64,000 nucleotides of DNA. It comes from Leucosporidium creatinivorum (Eukaryota; Basidiomycota; Microbotryomycetes; Leucosporidiales; Leucosporidiaceae). Position 1 is the stretch's first letter, and the number at the start of each line of letters is the position of its first letter. Positions 22,499 through 33,608 of this stretch are shown here, in pieces. A program made the translations under genes and the position numbers. The notes under the pieces were generated by a model. That model was given only the letters and a program-made list of their open reading frames with translations, ran no database searches and was not told where the DNA came from. The DNA is taken from NCBI GenBank assembly GCA_001600635.1, contig BCKL01000003.1, forward strand, positions 1,149,638 through 1,213,637, written 5' to 3'.

Positions 22499-24273
22499 TC
22501 ATGCGCGAACCGTGGCATTGTAGCTGGAGTTCCAAGCGGAGAGCATCATGCCCTTCGACTTCAGGGTCTTTGCCAGGAAAGCCTGTGAGGGAGCGAGGTA
22601 GAAAGTCAGCTCGGCGCTCTCCCCAAGTCAGGGCGAGAGAGAAGGAAGCGCACCCCGATGTACCACCCGAAAAGCTGACCAGCGCCTCCATCGGGACCAG
22701 CAGTGACGAGCACCATCGGCGAAGCGGCCTTGTACTCCTTGGTCGCCTTTTTGCCCTTTACCAAGCTGAGAATGTTGGTCGCGACGACGGCGGCTTGGAA
22801 GTTGGCGAAGGCGGCTTGCTTGAGTTCCTATGGGCAAAGAAATGGAGCAGATTAGTGTTGCTTCTATTGTGGAGACTGAAGGCGGCTCGAGGGCTCAAAG
22901 AGCGAAGTAGAGGTTAGAGGGAAGCGGAGAGCTCGGCGATGCTGACGCCGACCTCGAGACGGGACGGCAAGACTCACCTTCACATCGTTAACGTCTCCAG
23001 CAGCAAAGATGTGGTCGTAGGCTCCAGTCGATGACTTGAGCTGTAGAGTAGGAGTGACCCGAGCGAAGCCAGCTTCGTTGATGAGCGACGGGTCGAGCGT
23101 GGCAACGATCTCAGAGTTCGGCTTCCACCCGTGGCCGATGAAGATGAAGTCGGCTATGTAATTGAAGCTCTAGGTCAGCTTGAGGTGGAGAGAGAGCAGA
23201 GAGCAGAAAACGACTCACCCTCGACCGAGGACCCATCGGAAAGCTGGAAGCTCTGCTTGGGGATCTTTCCCGTTGCGAGACCTTTGGTGTCGACCTTGGA
23301 ATTGTAGACAATTTTGACGCCCTTCTTGGTGAGTTGAAAAGCGAGGTTGGAGCCAAGCGAAGTCTTGAAGTCGTTGCCAGCGAAGAGACGGTCCGCCGAG
23401 TGGACGAGCTGTGGGGGGCAGAGGGTTAGCGGGTGCGTGAGAGGCAAAGAAGCGGGAAGCTACCTACAGTCACCTTCTTTCCCTTGTACTCGGAGGCAAC
23501 CTCACCCGCAAACTCGGTACCGGTGGCTCCTCCGCCGACCACCAGGATGTTCTGAGAATCCTTGACCTGAGCTTGGAAGTCCTTGAGGGTGTTCCAGACG
23601 TCTGACTCGGTCTCGGATCCAGCAGCGATACGAGTAGGGACGGCGTAGGTGGACCCCTGTGAGTGACGAGAAGAGCGAGCGGAAGAGGGGAGGAGCGACT
23701 CGGAGTCAGCGCCGAAGTCGACGGAGGGAGACCAGCCACCACTCGAGACTCACAGTAGCGATCACAGCATACTCAAATGGGATCTCAGTACCAAAGCCTT
23801 CGACGGCGTGCTCAAGCTGGACGCTCTTTGCGCCGAGAGAAGCAACCTTGACACCGCCGAGCACGACGTGCCGGCTGCCCTTGGGGAAGACGCCAGCGAT
23901 TGGGACAGTGGCCTTATTCTCCCATCCAGCAACAGTGGCGGCGCGGAGCGAGACGGGTGGGTTGTACTGTTGTAGCGATGGGGAAGATTAGCGACGGTCC
24001 GCTGAGGACGCCTGGGCGATGCTGAGCAGCGGGTGGCGCTCAGCAGAGCAGGAGTGGGAAGAGACCTACAGCGAAATTGTACTCGTTGATGACGACGACG
24101 CGATGGGTAGCAGGGAGACCAGCCGCGATGGCTTTCGCAGAGGTCACGCTGTTGTTGGGCGAAGGAGAGGTAGAGGTGAGCGGTGAGCGGCGAGCTTCTG
24201 CAGCTCTGCAGCAGGTGCGAGCTCACCCAGCGTATCCGAGTCCTACGACGACGATGTTCTTGAGGTCAGACAT
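22499..24273 (-). CDS. FAD-dependent pyridine-nucleotide oxidoreductase, AIFM2/FSP1-like
   Basis: It oxidises NAD(P)H with a bound FAD and passes electrons to a quinone or similar acceptor; this is family knowledge. The ATG at 24273 begins MSDLKNIVVVGLGYAG, an FAD-binding GxGxxG motif. The second dinucleotide-binding motif is QNILVVGGGATGTEFAGEVA, and the FAD-closing motif is YDHIFAAGDVNDVK. Other landmarks are VVVINEYNFAYNPPVSLRAA and FEYAVIATGSTYAVP. The end reads GMMLSAWNSSYNATVRA before the TGA at 22499. About eight introns are needed, and the spliced protein is about 375 residues. There is no N-terminal targeting peptide. Whether it acts as a ferroptosis-suppressor-type quinone reductase or a fungal AMID protein is open. 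Confidence 0.88.
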
Positions 24274-25254
24274 GAGTGAGATGAGGCGAAGGGAGAGGCG
24301 CGAAGTGGGTTCGAAGGTGGATAGAGGGGCGAGAGGGGTCCAGTGTCCGTAAGAGAAAGAGAGAGGCTGCCAGAAAGGTCTTATGATAGTCCGAGCTGTG
24401 TAAGCAACTCTGTCACCCTTTAGGCAGCAGAAGTGGGCGAGAACAAGTCCTTCTCAGCACGGCCTGGCAGCGCCGAAGCTCGTTACGAGAAAGAGGGCAT
24501 GGCAGCCTGCCGCCCTTAGGGCGTTGAGCAGCTGTAGGCTCGTCGTGCTCTTACTTCTCAGTCGCTTGAGCCTATTCGGCCGGATAGAAAGCCTTCCAAC
24601 GCAGCAGATCGCCCTTCGAAGCCAAGTCCGAACCGAAGCTCGAGCGGGCAGATCTGACTGCAGACACCACCCGATGGCCTCGCCACAGCTTGCAGGCCGT
24701 TGATCTATGCTTCTCCTTTCAAATAGCAGCAACATGTGAAGCACCGACACCACCACGCCGGTCCCGAAACCCTCGACCCTCCAGCGCCGAGCCGAGCGCT
24801 TTGCTCTTCATCCCTTCGCCAAGCTCCCGTTTTGAGCGGAAGAGATAGATACTGAGATGTCTGCCGACCCTTGCTGAAGCTGTACTGTTGTAAAGAGCCT
24901 TCACGGCCGCCGCAGACCGGACGAGGCGAGAGGTGGAAGGCGGGAGGGGTACTACGCCGAGATGGCCTAGCCGAGCTCGGCAAGCAGCATGAAGGGCTGT
25001 AGGGTGAGAGCTTTACGCTGCTGGTAGCGCTGACCGAAGTAGACTACCGCAAAGCTTGAACGAGAGAGCTTCGCAATGAGCTCGCCTCTTCGCTGTCCGC
25101 TCGTCTTGTCGATGTTGCACTACATTTGTTTCCTTTCAACTATGCTGAGCGTCACCGCCCACTAATGCGCTTCGAGGCGCTCGGGGCTCTGTCCAGGCGT
25201 TGGGTACTGGGTATGCGGGAGAGGTCGAGACGAGGTGACGACGGGAAGGGTAGC
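24274..25254. other. Intergenic, no gene supported
   Basis: This 981-bp spacer lies between two minus-strand genes. ORFs reach about 100 residues but have no motifs, poor composition and no splice support. It presumably holds the oxidoreductase promoter and 3' flank of the Rtc3-like gene. Confidence 0.4.
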
Positions 25255-25900
25255 TTAGCGACCTCCGGAGACGGATCCTCGCGAAGTCTGCTGTCCCGAG
25301 CTGTAAAGGGTTACGAGTCAGCTCTACTGGGTCTCAACGGACAGGGAGCGAGCGACGACTAACGTGTTCTTGTTGGACTGTCCGAGCGAATCGATGCTCT
25401 TGCCGGTCTGGAACTTGCCCTTGGTGAGGATCTGCTCTACAATCTCAGTCTCGTTGTGGGTGCCGAAGACGGTCTCGAGCTCCTGCTTCGAGGGGCGCTG
25501 GAGGATGCCTTGCGAGCCTGGAGGAAAGGACAAAGCTGGGTCAGCGGGAGTGACGACGACGCCAGACTAACGAACAACGCACCCTGTCCCGAGTGGAAGA
25601 CATCAAACGAGTCGACAATGTTGACGAGAGGGATGGTCTTGTCGCCGCCGAGCCATTGCTGAGCGGCTGAGGAGGTCACGAGAGCGGGGGGTCAGCTCGC
25701 GTGCTCGCTGTAGCTGCACCAGAGCAAGGACTACTCACCAGTCTCGTCCTGGATGATGATGACAAACTCGTCGGTAGACTGCGAGTCGGGCTTGTAGACA
25801 GCCTGTACAGAGAAGAGCAAGAGGTGAGCTTCGAGGTGATGACGACGAGGTGGGGGGAGCGGCAAGGCTGGCGCACCTTGGTAGTGAGGTTGGAGACCAT
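25255..25900 (-). CDS. RTC3: SBDS N-terminal-domain protein, Rtc3-like
   Basis: Budding yeast Rtc3 is a small single-domain relative of the SBDS ribosome-maturation factor, implicated in RNA metabolism and stress. The spliced product is about 123 residues: MVSNLTTKAVYKPDSQSTDE, FVIIIQDETAAQQWLGGDKT, IPLVNIVDSFDVFHSGQGSQ, then GILQRPSKQELETVFGTHNE and VEQILTKGKFQTGKS. These match the SBDS FYSIA domain order. Four coding introns fit. The last (GTTAGT...GCTGAC...CAG) replaces the read-through end with SGQQTSRGSVSGGR before the TAA at 25255. A further intron in the leader ends immediately before the ATG (CTACAG|ATGG). Confidence 0.85.
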
Positions 25901-27478
25901 CTGTAGGAGAGCACGAGGGTCAACAGGCGCCTACAGCTGTAGTCTATCAGGCGACTCACGATGTAAAACCGAGAGCTGGTTTCGTTCGAAGTGAATGGGA
26001 GGAGAGAGAGAGTCGTGGAAGCTGAGCGCCTTCGAAGGCAAGCCTGGAAAATGCGTCATAGCAGCAGCCTGTACGAAGCTTTTCTAGCCCTAAGGCTTGG
26101 ACATTTCGTCGAGTCAAGCACTGCTCGGCATCCAGTATAACACTGAACATTCTCACCTCCTCTTGGCTCGGCGCTGGACTTCTGCAGTCTTCTTGACCAT
26201 GTACGAGACCAGGGAGGGTCTGCGAGGGCGCAGCCTCGACTCGGGTCTTACGCGTTAGTACATCTCTGTCCACAGCTCCCGCGCGCGGTCTCCTTGCCCT
26301 TCGCCGAGCAGGTCCACCGGCGCCGAATCGCGCGGGTAGCCTGTAGGTCGACTCATTCTGGTCAGGCGAGGAGCATTCGAGTCATCTGAGCTGGAGTATG
26401 ATTCCGATGGGCAAGTCGTTATGTAGGTATGCTTGCTTAGCCGGGAGGAGGAGAGCTCGGTGCGGCGACAGGCGCCGAGGATGCTTGGAACTTGGCCTGG
26501 AAGGAAGGCCGAGGGTGTTGGATTACCGGGGATATGACTCGAAGACTGTATAAAGCCTGCTCAGCGAAGTAGCCTGTACAGTCCCCGCTGGCATCCACCG
26601 CCGAAGGAAGAATCTTGAAGCTTGAACGCGAGAAGGTTGCTTGCCATAGCATGAACCACACTCACCTCGAAGCTGGATGAATCTTGAAACGACTCGCACA
26701 ATTGCAGAGCTCCTGCTGTGAGCACGAACGAGCTGCAGGCCTCCCGCTCGACCTCGGCGCTTCCAACTCGCCGAGAAGCCTCCGAGGTTGGCGGGCGAAG
26801 CTGAACCACAAGAGTGGATCAGAGAACATTCCACATTCACAGACTTCGATTCTGGACTGAATAGAAAGAACGGCGTACAACAATGGGGACTGGCAAGCGA
26901 CGATTTTGGTCGAGCCCAGGCCAGCGCCGAAGGTCGTCGTCCGCCCGCTTTCGCTGCAGATTGGGGTCGGAAGGGCACACCGAAGCTGGCAGATTGTTCG
27001 GAAGTATAATAGACTTCGTTCGGTGGCAGAAGGCGGCCAGGCCAGCCGCTTCGAAACCAGAAGAAAAAACGCCGAAGAGGGGGCTCGCCGGACAGCAAAC
27101 TGTTAGCCTCTATGAGCCGGGAGGGCAAGTGGCTTCAATTGCGAGCTACATACTAGGAGCTCAACTGATCTCCTCCTACTGAACCGCAACGCGAGGCGCA
27201 CCTTTCGAACGGCCATGGAGATGGCGAGCCCATCGCCGAGAAAGGCAGGTGCTCCTTCGGCGCGATCTCAAGCCTTAGGGTATGCTCCAGAACGCCTCTG
27301 TGGGGCCTGCAGGAAGGCTCCGATTGCTCTCTCGCATTAACCTGTACACAGCCAGCCCGCCAGCTCATCGCCAACCTCGCCTCTCTGCTCGCTTGCCTTT
27401 CCTCTTCGTCGTCTTCCCTCGCTCCTCTCATCTCAACCGCCAGAGCAGCGCCGCTCAGACACCTCTCTCACAATCAAC
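25901..27478. other. Long divergent intergenic region (1.6 kb)
   Basis: This is the longest gene-free stretch, lying between two divergent starts. The 201-residue minus-strand ORF (26523-27128) shows no motif, has odd composition (Ser/Arg/Phe) and no splice logic. A leader intron for the + strand gene may run 27279-27351 (GTATGC...ATTAACC...ACACAG). No RNA gene or repeat family was recognised. Confidence 0.4.
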
Positions 27479-29912
27479 ATGGCTCCAACTTCCCCCAAGC
27501 CTGAGCAAGACCGGAGGGGGAGCGGTGGAAGCATCAAGACCTTCGTCCGGCGCTTTTCGTTGCCTCGTCGGGAGTCGTACGACAAGAAGGCAGCAGCAGC
27601 AGCTGCAGAAGCAGGTCGACGAGGCAGCAAGTCGCCCGCGTCGCCACTTTCGCCCGTCTTGGACGAGATGGACTCAACGGCCGCGCCTCTCTCTCCCGTC
27701 ACGAGCCTGTCCGAGGTCTCCTCCTGGGGTGCTCCCGTACAGAAACTCAACTCTTTTAGGTGCGTCCTGCAGCAGCGGATTCCCCCCCGCATCGCATCAG
27801 GGAACCTCGACCGGGGAGATGGAGCGCCGCGAACCCGAGCTAACACTTCGCTCTTCATACAGCCCTGCCAGTGAGCTACCGACGACCTGGGCGGAATGGA
27901 ACGATATGTATGCGAGAGGCTTGATCGGTAGGTGGTCTTCCCAGCGCTTCTTCCGGCGTTGAAGCTGACCTCCGCACTCGTTGGGCAGACTTCAACGACC
28001 CTCCTCCGCCTCCTCAGACCCTCGGGAACTCTCCCGGAGAGTATACTTCTACTGGCCAATACCGAGCGCCTACCCCGCTCAACGAAGCCGCCCGCCAACG
28101 GTCCATCGACGCCATCGCCCTTCTCAATCACTCGAGGAAGCGCCGAGCTTCGGGCGAAGCACCTCACACCATCCACTCCGCCCTCTCCGACGCCGAATCC
28201 ATCAGCTCTAACGATACACAATCGACCGTCTCTACTGCCGCCACCTCGGTCGCGTCAGAACCCTCCGCCAAGCCCACCGATGCTGGCCTTCTCCCACCGT
28301 ACCCCAAAGATCTCTCGAGCCATCCGGTGCTGCTCAAGTTGGCGCAGGACGCTAAGCGGAGGTTCAGCACCAACGGATCCACCGTCTCGTTGATGGACGG
28401 CGGCTACCAGGTCTTTTTGGCCGAGGAGGGCTTCGGCGTTGATGAGCTACCACGAGAGTGTGAGCCGGTGATGCCCCCGGGTTCGCTTATTCGCAACGTG
28501 TGCTGACCCATAAACATCCACAGCGACTGTGTGCTCGCACACGCAGCTCAAGGCCTCAGCAACAGGCGAGAAGGATCCCCTCGTCGTGCTCGACCTCGCC
28601 AAGGATTGGCGATTCACCAACAACAACTTTGGCCAGTACACCGGGGGCTTCTACGTACGTTGAGTTTGTGTGGAAGGTCGACGCTCTCCGCTGACGCGTC
28701 CATCAACCCTTCAGGCCGCTGCTCCCATCATGCTTCCGGCGCCGCTCGGCGATGACTCTGGATCTTACCCCGCTGGAATCTTCTGGTGAGTGGCCGAGTG
28801 TCAGCACTACTCTCATGTTCTCTCGTTGACTTTCGCCACGATATACAGCATTATCGACGACAAGCCACGGCCCTCGTTCTCGGCTGAGGACCGCGCTCAC
28901 CTCGAGGAGATGGCCGACCTCGCCGGCGCTGAGATCCTTCGCGCGGCATCCGAGCAGCAAGAACAAAAGAAGGTCGAACTCAGGAAGACGCGCGAGGCGT
29001 GGAAGAAGTCCAAGCTCGTCCGCCGAGTCTCCGAGAAGAGCGCACTCGAGACGGTCGATGAAGTCAGCACTCCCCCAGCTTCGCCCGCTCTCATCGGCCT
29101 CGAGGATGGCATGCGCAGCCTGGGCACGGCAGTCGACGAGGACGACGAGAATCTCGGCGTTTACAAGATGGACCAGGCCGCCTCTTCCGCTGGCAGCGCC
29201 AGCACCCACGACTACAGCGAGGAGCGCCGCGGCTCGTTGCCAGAGTCGCTACCCGATACCGTCTCCGAGGCGGGCTCGCAGGAACTGGGAGTCACCGAGG
29301 TACCTCCCACCACCGACAAGAAGAAGGGACGGAACGGTGTGCACGCTGGCTCGCATCGTCTCTCGCCCGAGATGAAGAGCATGCTCGACCTTTCGACTCA
29401 GCTTGTCGGCGAGTCGCTCGACCTGGACTTCTGTTGTACGTCTTATCCCTCCTGATCTTCCATTTGACTTGCCTGCTCACTCCTCTTGCTTCCGTAGACG
29501 TCGTCGCCATCGAGCTGCCTTCGACAGCCAGTCCTCGTACCACTTCGGACAAGGTTAGCTGACTCGGCTCCTCTTCTGCGCCTCGAAGGGCTCGCTGACT
29601 CGTTCTTTCTCTCAGCCCATCACCCTCCTGTCCGGACATAACGTTCCCATGCCCGCTCCCCTCTTTGACATCGACCTACACATGGAGACACTCACCTCCT
29701 CGCACAACGCCATCCTCTTCACCAACCCCGACTTCACCGGCGCCGAAGGCGAGTTTTCCTGCGGTCTCCTCGTCAAGATTGCCATCGCCGATGGAGTGGG
29801 ATACGTCCTCGCTGCTTACAGTGAGAACGAGCGGAGGGTGCTCTCCGACGCCGACTACTCGTTCATGAAGTCTTTCGCACGGGATCTGAGCCAATGGGTC
29901 AAGAAGCTGTAG
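27479..29912 (+). CDS. GAF-domain protein, stand-alone
   Basis: The ATG at 27479 (MAPTSPKPEQDRRGSGG) starts a disordered, basic and Ser-rich N-terminus with a six-alanine run. A short conserved patch, LPTTWAEWNDMYARGLIDFN, follows, then more disorder. A GAF fold then appears: DELPRETTVCSHTQLKASAT, DPLVVLDLAKDWRFTNNNFG, GGFYAAAPIML, YPAGIFCIIDDKPRPSFSAE and DRAHLEEMADLAGAEIL. The C-terminal part has another conserved block, LLSGHNVPMPAPLFDIDLHM and VGYVLAAYSENERRVL, to the TAG at 29912. About seven introns fit. Fungal GAF domains of this type resemble those in hybrid histidine kinases, but no kinase or receiver domain is visible. The ligand and role are unknown. Confidence 0.75.
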
Positions 29913-30370
29913 CGGAGCGAGCGAGTGGGTGGAGTCGGGCTTCGACTCAAAGTCAGTGGGATGAGAAGCTGTAGTGGAGTGAGTGACGTGAGGTAAAGCT
30001 TCGTTTGGAAGCGATGCGGAGGAAGGAAGAGCTCGGAGGAGGGAACGCCGAGGGTTAGCCTCGAGCGTCAGTGTCTGATCATCAGTAGCCTGTCTTTCTA
30101 CATGTGTGCTTGCTATTATTTTATTATCAGTAGGAGTCTCGGCTGGCCTGTAGCGAGATACGAGCGAGCACTTGATCTCTTTCGCAACAAGGAGGGCCCG
30201 CCTCGACGAGAAGCCAGGTCGCGCTCCCACCAGCTTGGCTTTCTCCTAACCCTCGCCTCGTCTCAACCTCATTCGCCAGGCGCTCCTCTCGGCTTCTCTT
30301 CGGTCCTCCTCCTGCACCTCTCCCTCGTCTCCTTCCTCTTACCGCCTTTCGACGCCCGAGGAAAGCCACG
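29913..30370. other. Intergenic between tandem + strand genes
   Basis: It holds the 3' flank of the GAF gene and a CT-rich leader just before the lectin start. There is a short imperfect repeat around 29908-29990 (gtagcggagcgagcgag / gtagtggagtgagtgac). No coding sequence was supported. Confidence 0.4.
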
Positions 30371-31760
30371 ATGCTGGGACACGCGCTGGTCACAGCTCTC
30401 GCTCTCTTTGCCGCCGTCGCATCGCCCGCCGAAGCCAAGGGAGCACCACCAACATCAGGAAAGGGAGCTCAGGCGGGCGGAGCGCCAGTGAGCTTGCGCG
30501 CAGGGACAGAGAAGACGGTGCCGCTGAGGACTCATTCGCTCTACGCTCGTGAGCTCCGCTCTTCGCTCTTCGCAGCCAATTTCTAGCTGACGCGCTGTAA
30601 ACCTACAGCTTATGTCGACTCGGACCTGCAAAACCGGTGGTTCGACTTTGGTGGCAGCACCATCATCAACACCAACAAGCACGTCCGCCTCACGCAGGAC
30701 CGCGCTTCCCAAGCCGGCTGGCTCTGGTCTCGCCTAGCATTGGCGCCCAATACGTTTGAGATCGAGTTCGAGTTTCGCGTGGATGGCAAGAGTAGCACGC
30801 TGTACGGAGATGGCTTCGCAATGTGGCTCACCAAGTCGCGAGCTGGGATGGGGCCCGTGTTCGGCAGCACGGATTACTGGGATGGACTGGGCATCTTCTT
30901 CGATACCTAGTGAGCTTAGGGCTCTCATCCTTTCGGCGATGCTGGACATCGCCGGAGAAGCTGACCGCCTTGCGCCCGCGCGTGTTCCTCCTCCAACCCC
31001 TTCAGCGCCAACTCGCGACACTCTTACTCGTTCCCTCGCATCTACGGCATCATGAACGATGGCAAGAAGTCGTACGATATCGGCAAGGATGGCCAGGGGC
31101 AAGAGATTGGCAGCTGCTCGGTGCGTCGATGGCTACAAAGGGGGAAGCTAGCCGAGGACGCGAAGCTGACCTCATTACACCCTACAGCTCGACTTCCGGA
31201 GGACTGATGTGACTGCCAAGGCTCGCTTGACCTACTTCAAGGGCAAGTTCACCGAGGTGAGCTCACTTTCGCTCTTCCTCGAGCTGTTCGGCGCTGACCC
31301 TTCGCCTCCTCAGCTCGCCATCCACCACGACAAGTGGGACGAGTGGACAACTTGCTTCACCTTCGAGGGCCTCGAGCTTCCTTCCAACCCCTTCCTGGGC
31401 TTCTCTGCCCACACTGGAGACGTTCACGGTGCGCCGGCTTGGTCCTCACATGCCTCCGACGAGCTGACCTCTCATCTTCTCGATCTCAGACAACCACGAC
31501 ATCATCTCGATCACCACGTCGAATGGTGCGCTCACCTCTCTCCCTTCTGCGGATCTTAGCTGACCATTAACACCCTCACAGTCGCCTACCACGCCCCCGC
31601 TCCCGGCTCGACCAAGCCTCCACCAAGGCAAATCCCCGGCATCGCCTTCTTCTCCTTCCTGGCGAGCCTTCTCAAGTGGGTCGTACTAGTGGTGATTGTC
31701 GTCGTCGGAGTGATGGCCTACAGGGCTTGGAAGGTCAAGAAGGACCACAAGAGGTTCTGA
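30371..31760 (+). CDS. L-type lectin cargo receptor, VIP36/Emp46-47 family
   Basis: These are type I membrane lectins that bind high-mannose glycoproteins and cycle between ER and Golgi. The ATG at 30371 starts a signal peptide, MLGHALVTALALFAAVASPA. The lectin fold shows WFDFGGSTIINTNKHVRLTQ, FEIEFEFRVDG, LYGDGFAMWLTKS, YWDGLGIFFDTYANSRHSYS and GQEIGSCSLDFRRTD. A single C-terminal membrane helix (LLKWVVLVVIVVVGVMAYRA) is followed by a short basic tail, WKVKKDHKRF, fitting a cytosolic sorting tail. Six introns fit cleanly. The protein is about 330 residues, closer to VIP36 than to coiled-coil-bearing ERGIC-53. Confidence 0.9.
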
Positions 31761-31859
31761 GCCTTCGCCGAGTAGGAGCGGGCGAGACGAGACGGGCGGG
31801 ACGCTGCAAATACACTAAAAACCGCTACCGATGTTGCATGCGAGTCCATAGAGAGAGAC

Positions 31860-33325
31860 CTATGCGGCCCAGACGTGCACCGTGTGGTCGTAGAACGAGC
31901 AACTAGCGATCACGTCCTTCCCCTCATCGCCCTGTCCTCCGCTCCAATCGACACCATAAGCGAGCGAGGTATGCCCGTCAAACCTCGTGTGCAGCTTTCC
32001 TCCATTCTCCACCGATCCCTGACTCAGGCCGTCGAAGTCGACCACCTTGAAGCCGTCGTGCATGCCGGCGACGAGAAGGCGCTCGGCGTTCGTGGCGTGC
32101 CATTTGACTCGCCAGATTCCACCGCCCGCGTCAAACTCGGTGAGAGGGATCTGAGGTTTCCGACGGTCGAAGAGGCGGACGTTGGCGTCGTAGCTATAGG
32201 CGAGAAGGAGTGAGCGAAACCGCGTTTTAACGATGACGGACGAAAGGCTTACCTGCCGACGGCGAAGATGTTCTCGAGTAGAGGATGGCTCTGGATCGTA
32301 GTCACTCCTCCTTCAAAGCTCCGTTTGTTCACGAATGTCGGTTGATCACAGCCTTGCCGCAGATCCCAGCCCTTGAGCTTGAGGTCGTCTCCTCCTGCGC
32401 GCCGAGGAGGGTCAGCAAGGCGCTCTCCCAGGCGGGAAGTCAGCGTCACTTACCCGTCCAGACGGTGTTGGGGTCCCAACAGTCGAACGCCGCGATCCAA
32501 GGCTCGAAGTCGTGAGCATGCCAGCTTTCGGTCACCGCCAGCTCGCTCTCCCCACCGAGAGTGCAGATGGTGCCGTCTGAGAGGGAGACAACGATGGACG
32601 CGGGGCTGCAGTGGAGTTGGTTAGCCATGATGAGCCACGACAACTCGAGTCCAAAGCTCACTCTGCTGTTGGCCGCCGAGTCGACCAGTCGAGGGAGAGG
32701 CAGAGGGTCTTCTCGTCGGCGCAGGTGACGGTCTGGCGAGGCGAGAGCTTGTTCTACGGTAGGAGGGAGACAGCATGAGCTCGGAGAAGAGCTTCGGGGT
32801 GCAGGAACGACGTACCGTCTCCTCATCCATGCCGTGCAGCTGGACATGTCCCTTCGCATCGGCGATAGCGAGCGTAGTCTGTCCTTGCCAGGGTCGCGGT
32901 GACCTGCCAGGCGAAGCGAATCAGTCTCACCGCTCTCAGAATACCTCACCCCTACTCACCACTTCATGTCTAGGATAGCCGGGCCATCAAAGCGTTGAGC
33001 TTCTCGCCTGCGGGAAATGAGCCGTCAGCTGGCGTGTAGGGCTTGTAGTAGACTGTGGAAGCACGTACAGGTTCCTCCCATCCTCATCAATCTCATACAT
33101 CAAGCAACGCCCGTAGCGAGTGACCACCGGCTCAACAGCAGGTGCTCCTCCATCCTCTCCCTCCTCATCGCTGTCTACTTCCTCCGGAGGTGGTGCAGGT
33201 ACGGCCGACTCGTCCTTCTCGATCTGATATGTTCCACAAGCGAAGAGTCGAGGATTGTTGGGGCAGAATTCAATGGCGTCTGCAGAGTAAAGGGTGTCGA
33301 CCGTCGAGAGGGAAACGGCCTGCAT
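31860..33325 (-). CDS. DPH7: Diphthine methylesterase (WD40 protein Dph7)
   Basis: Dph7 removes a methyl ester from the diphthine intermediate on elongation factor 2, allowing final amidation of diphthamide. The ATG is at 33325 (MQAVSLSTVDTLYSADAIEF). WD40 blades include SIVVSLSDGTICTLGGESEL, TVWTGGDDLKLKGWDLR, the diagnostic VGSYDANVRLFDRRKPQIPL, GGGIWRVKWHATNAERLLVA and MHDGFKVVDFDG. The last blade is YGVDWSG...IASCSFYDHTVHVWAA before the TAG at 31860. An acidic insert follows blade 1 (EEVDSDEEGEDGG). Six introns fit. The GGDDLKLKGWDLR and SYDANVRLFDRR motifs distinguish it from other WD40 proteins. Confidence 0.92.
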
Positions 33326-33608
33326 ACTTGTTGGAGAGCACTGGGGGCTCTAGTGTAGCTCGAGCAGCAGCAGAGAGGTGCGGTTTGAGTGACTGTGAAG
33401 CAGCGAGTTGAAGAGAGCGAGACGAGAAGATGAGGCGGGAGAGCAAGCTGCGGAGGCCTACCTGCTCGCTCTTCGACTTCCAAGCCGCGTTTCGCAGAGG
33501 TCTCGCATAGATCAAGAGCGAGTGCAAGGTGAGACTCTATTTGCGAGCAAAACAACCGCTCCCGAGAAGACACTAAAACCCCGACCGAACGTCCTTTTGA
33601 GGGAGAAA

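Noticed and set aside
26523-27128. 201-residue minus-strand ORF in the long spacer
   Set aside because: No motif, Ser/Arg/Phe-rich composition and no supporting splice sites; consistent with chance in GC-rich DNA.
27433-28221. 262-residue ORF antisense to the GAF gene
   Set aside because: Mirror of Ser/Pro/Ala-rich coding sequence; no motif.
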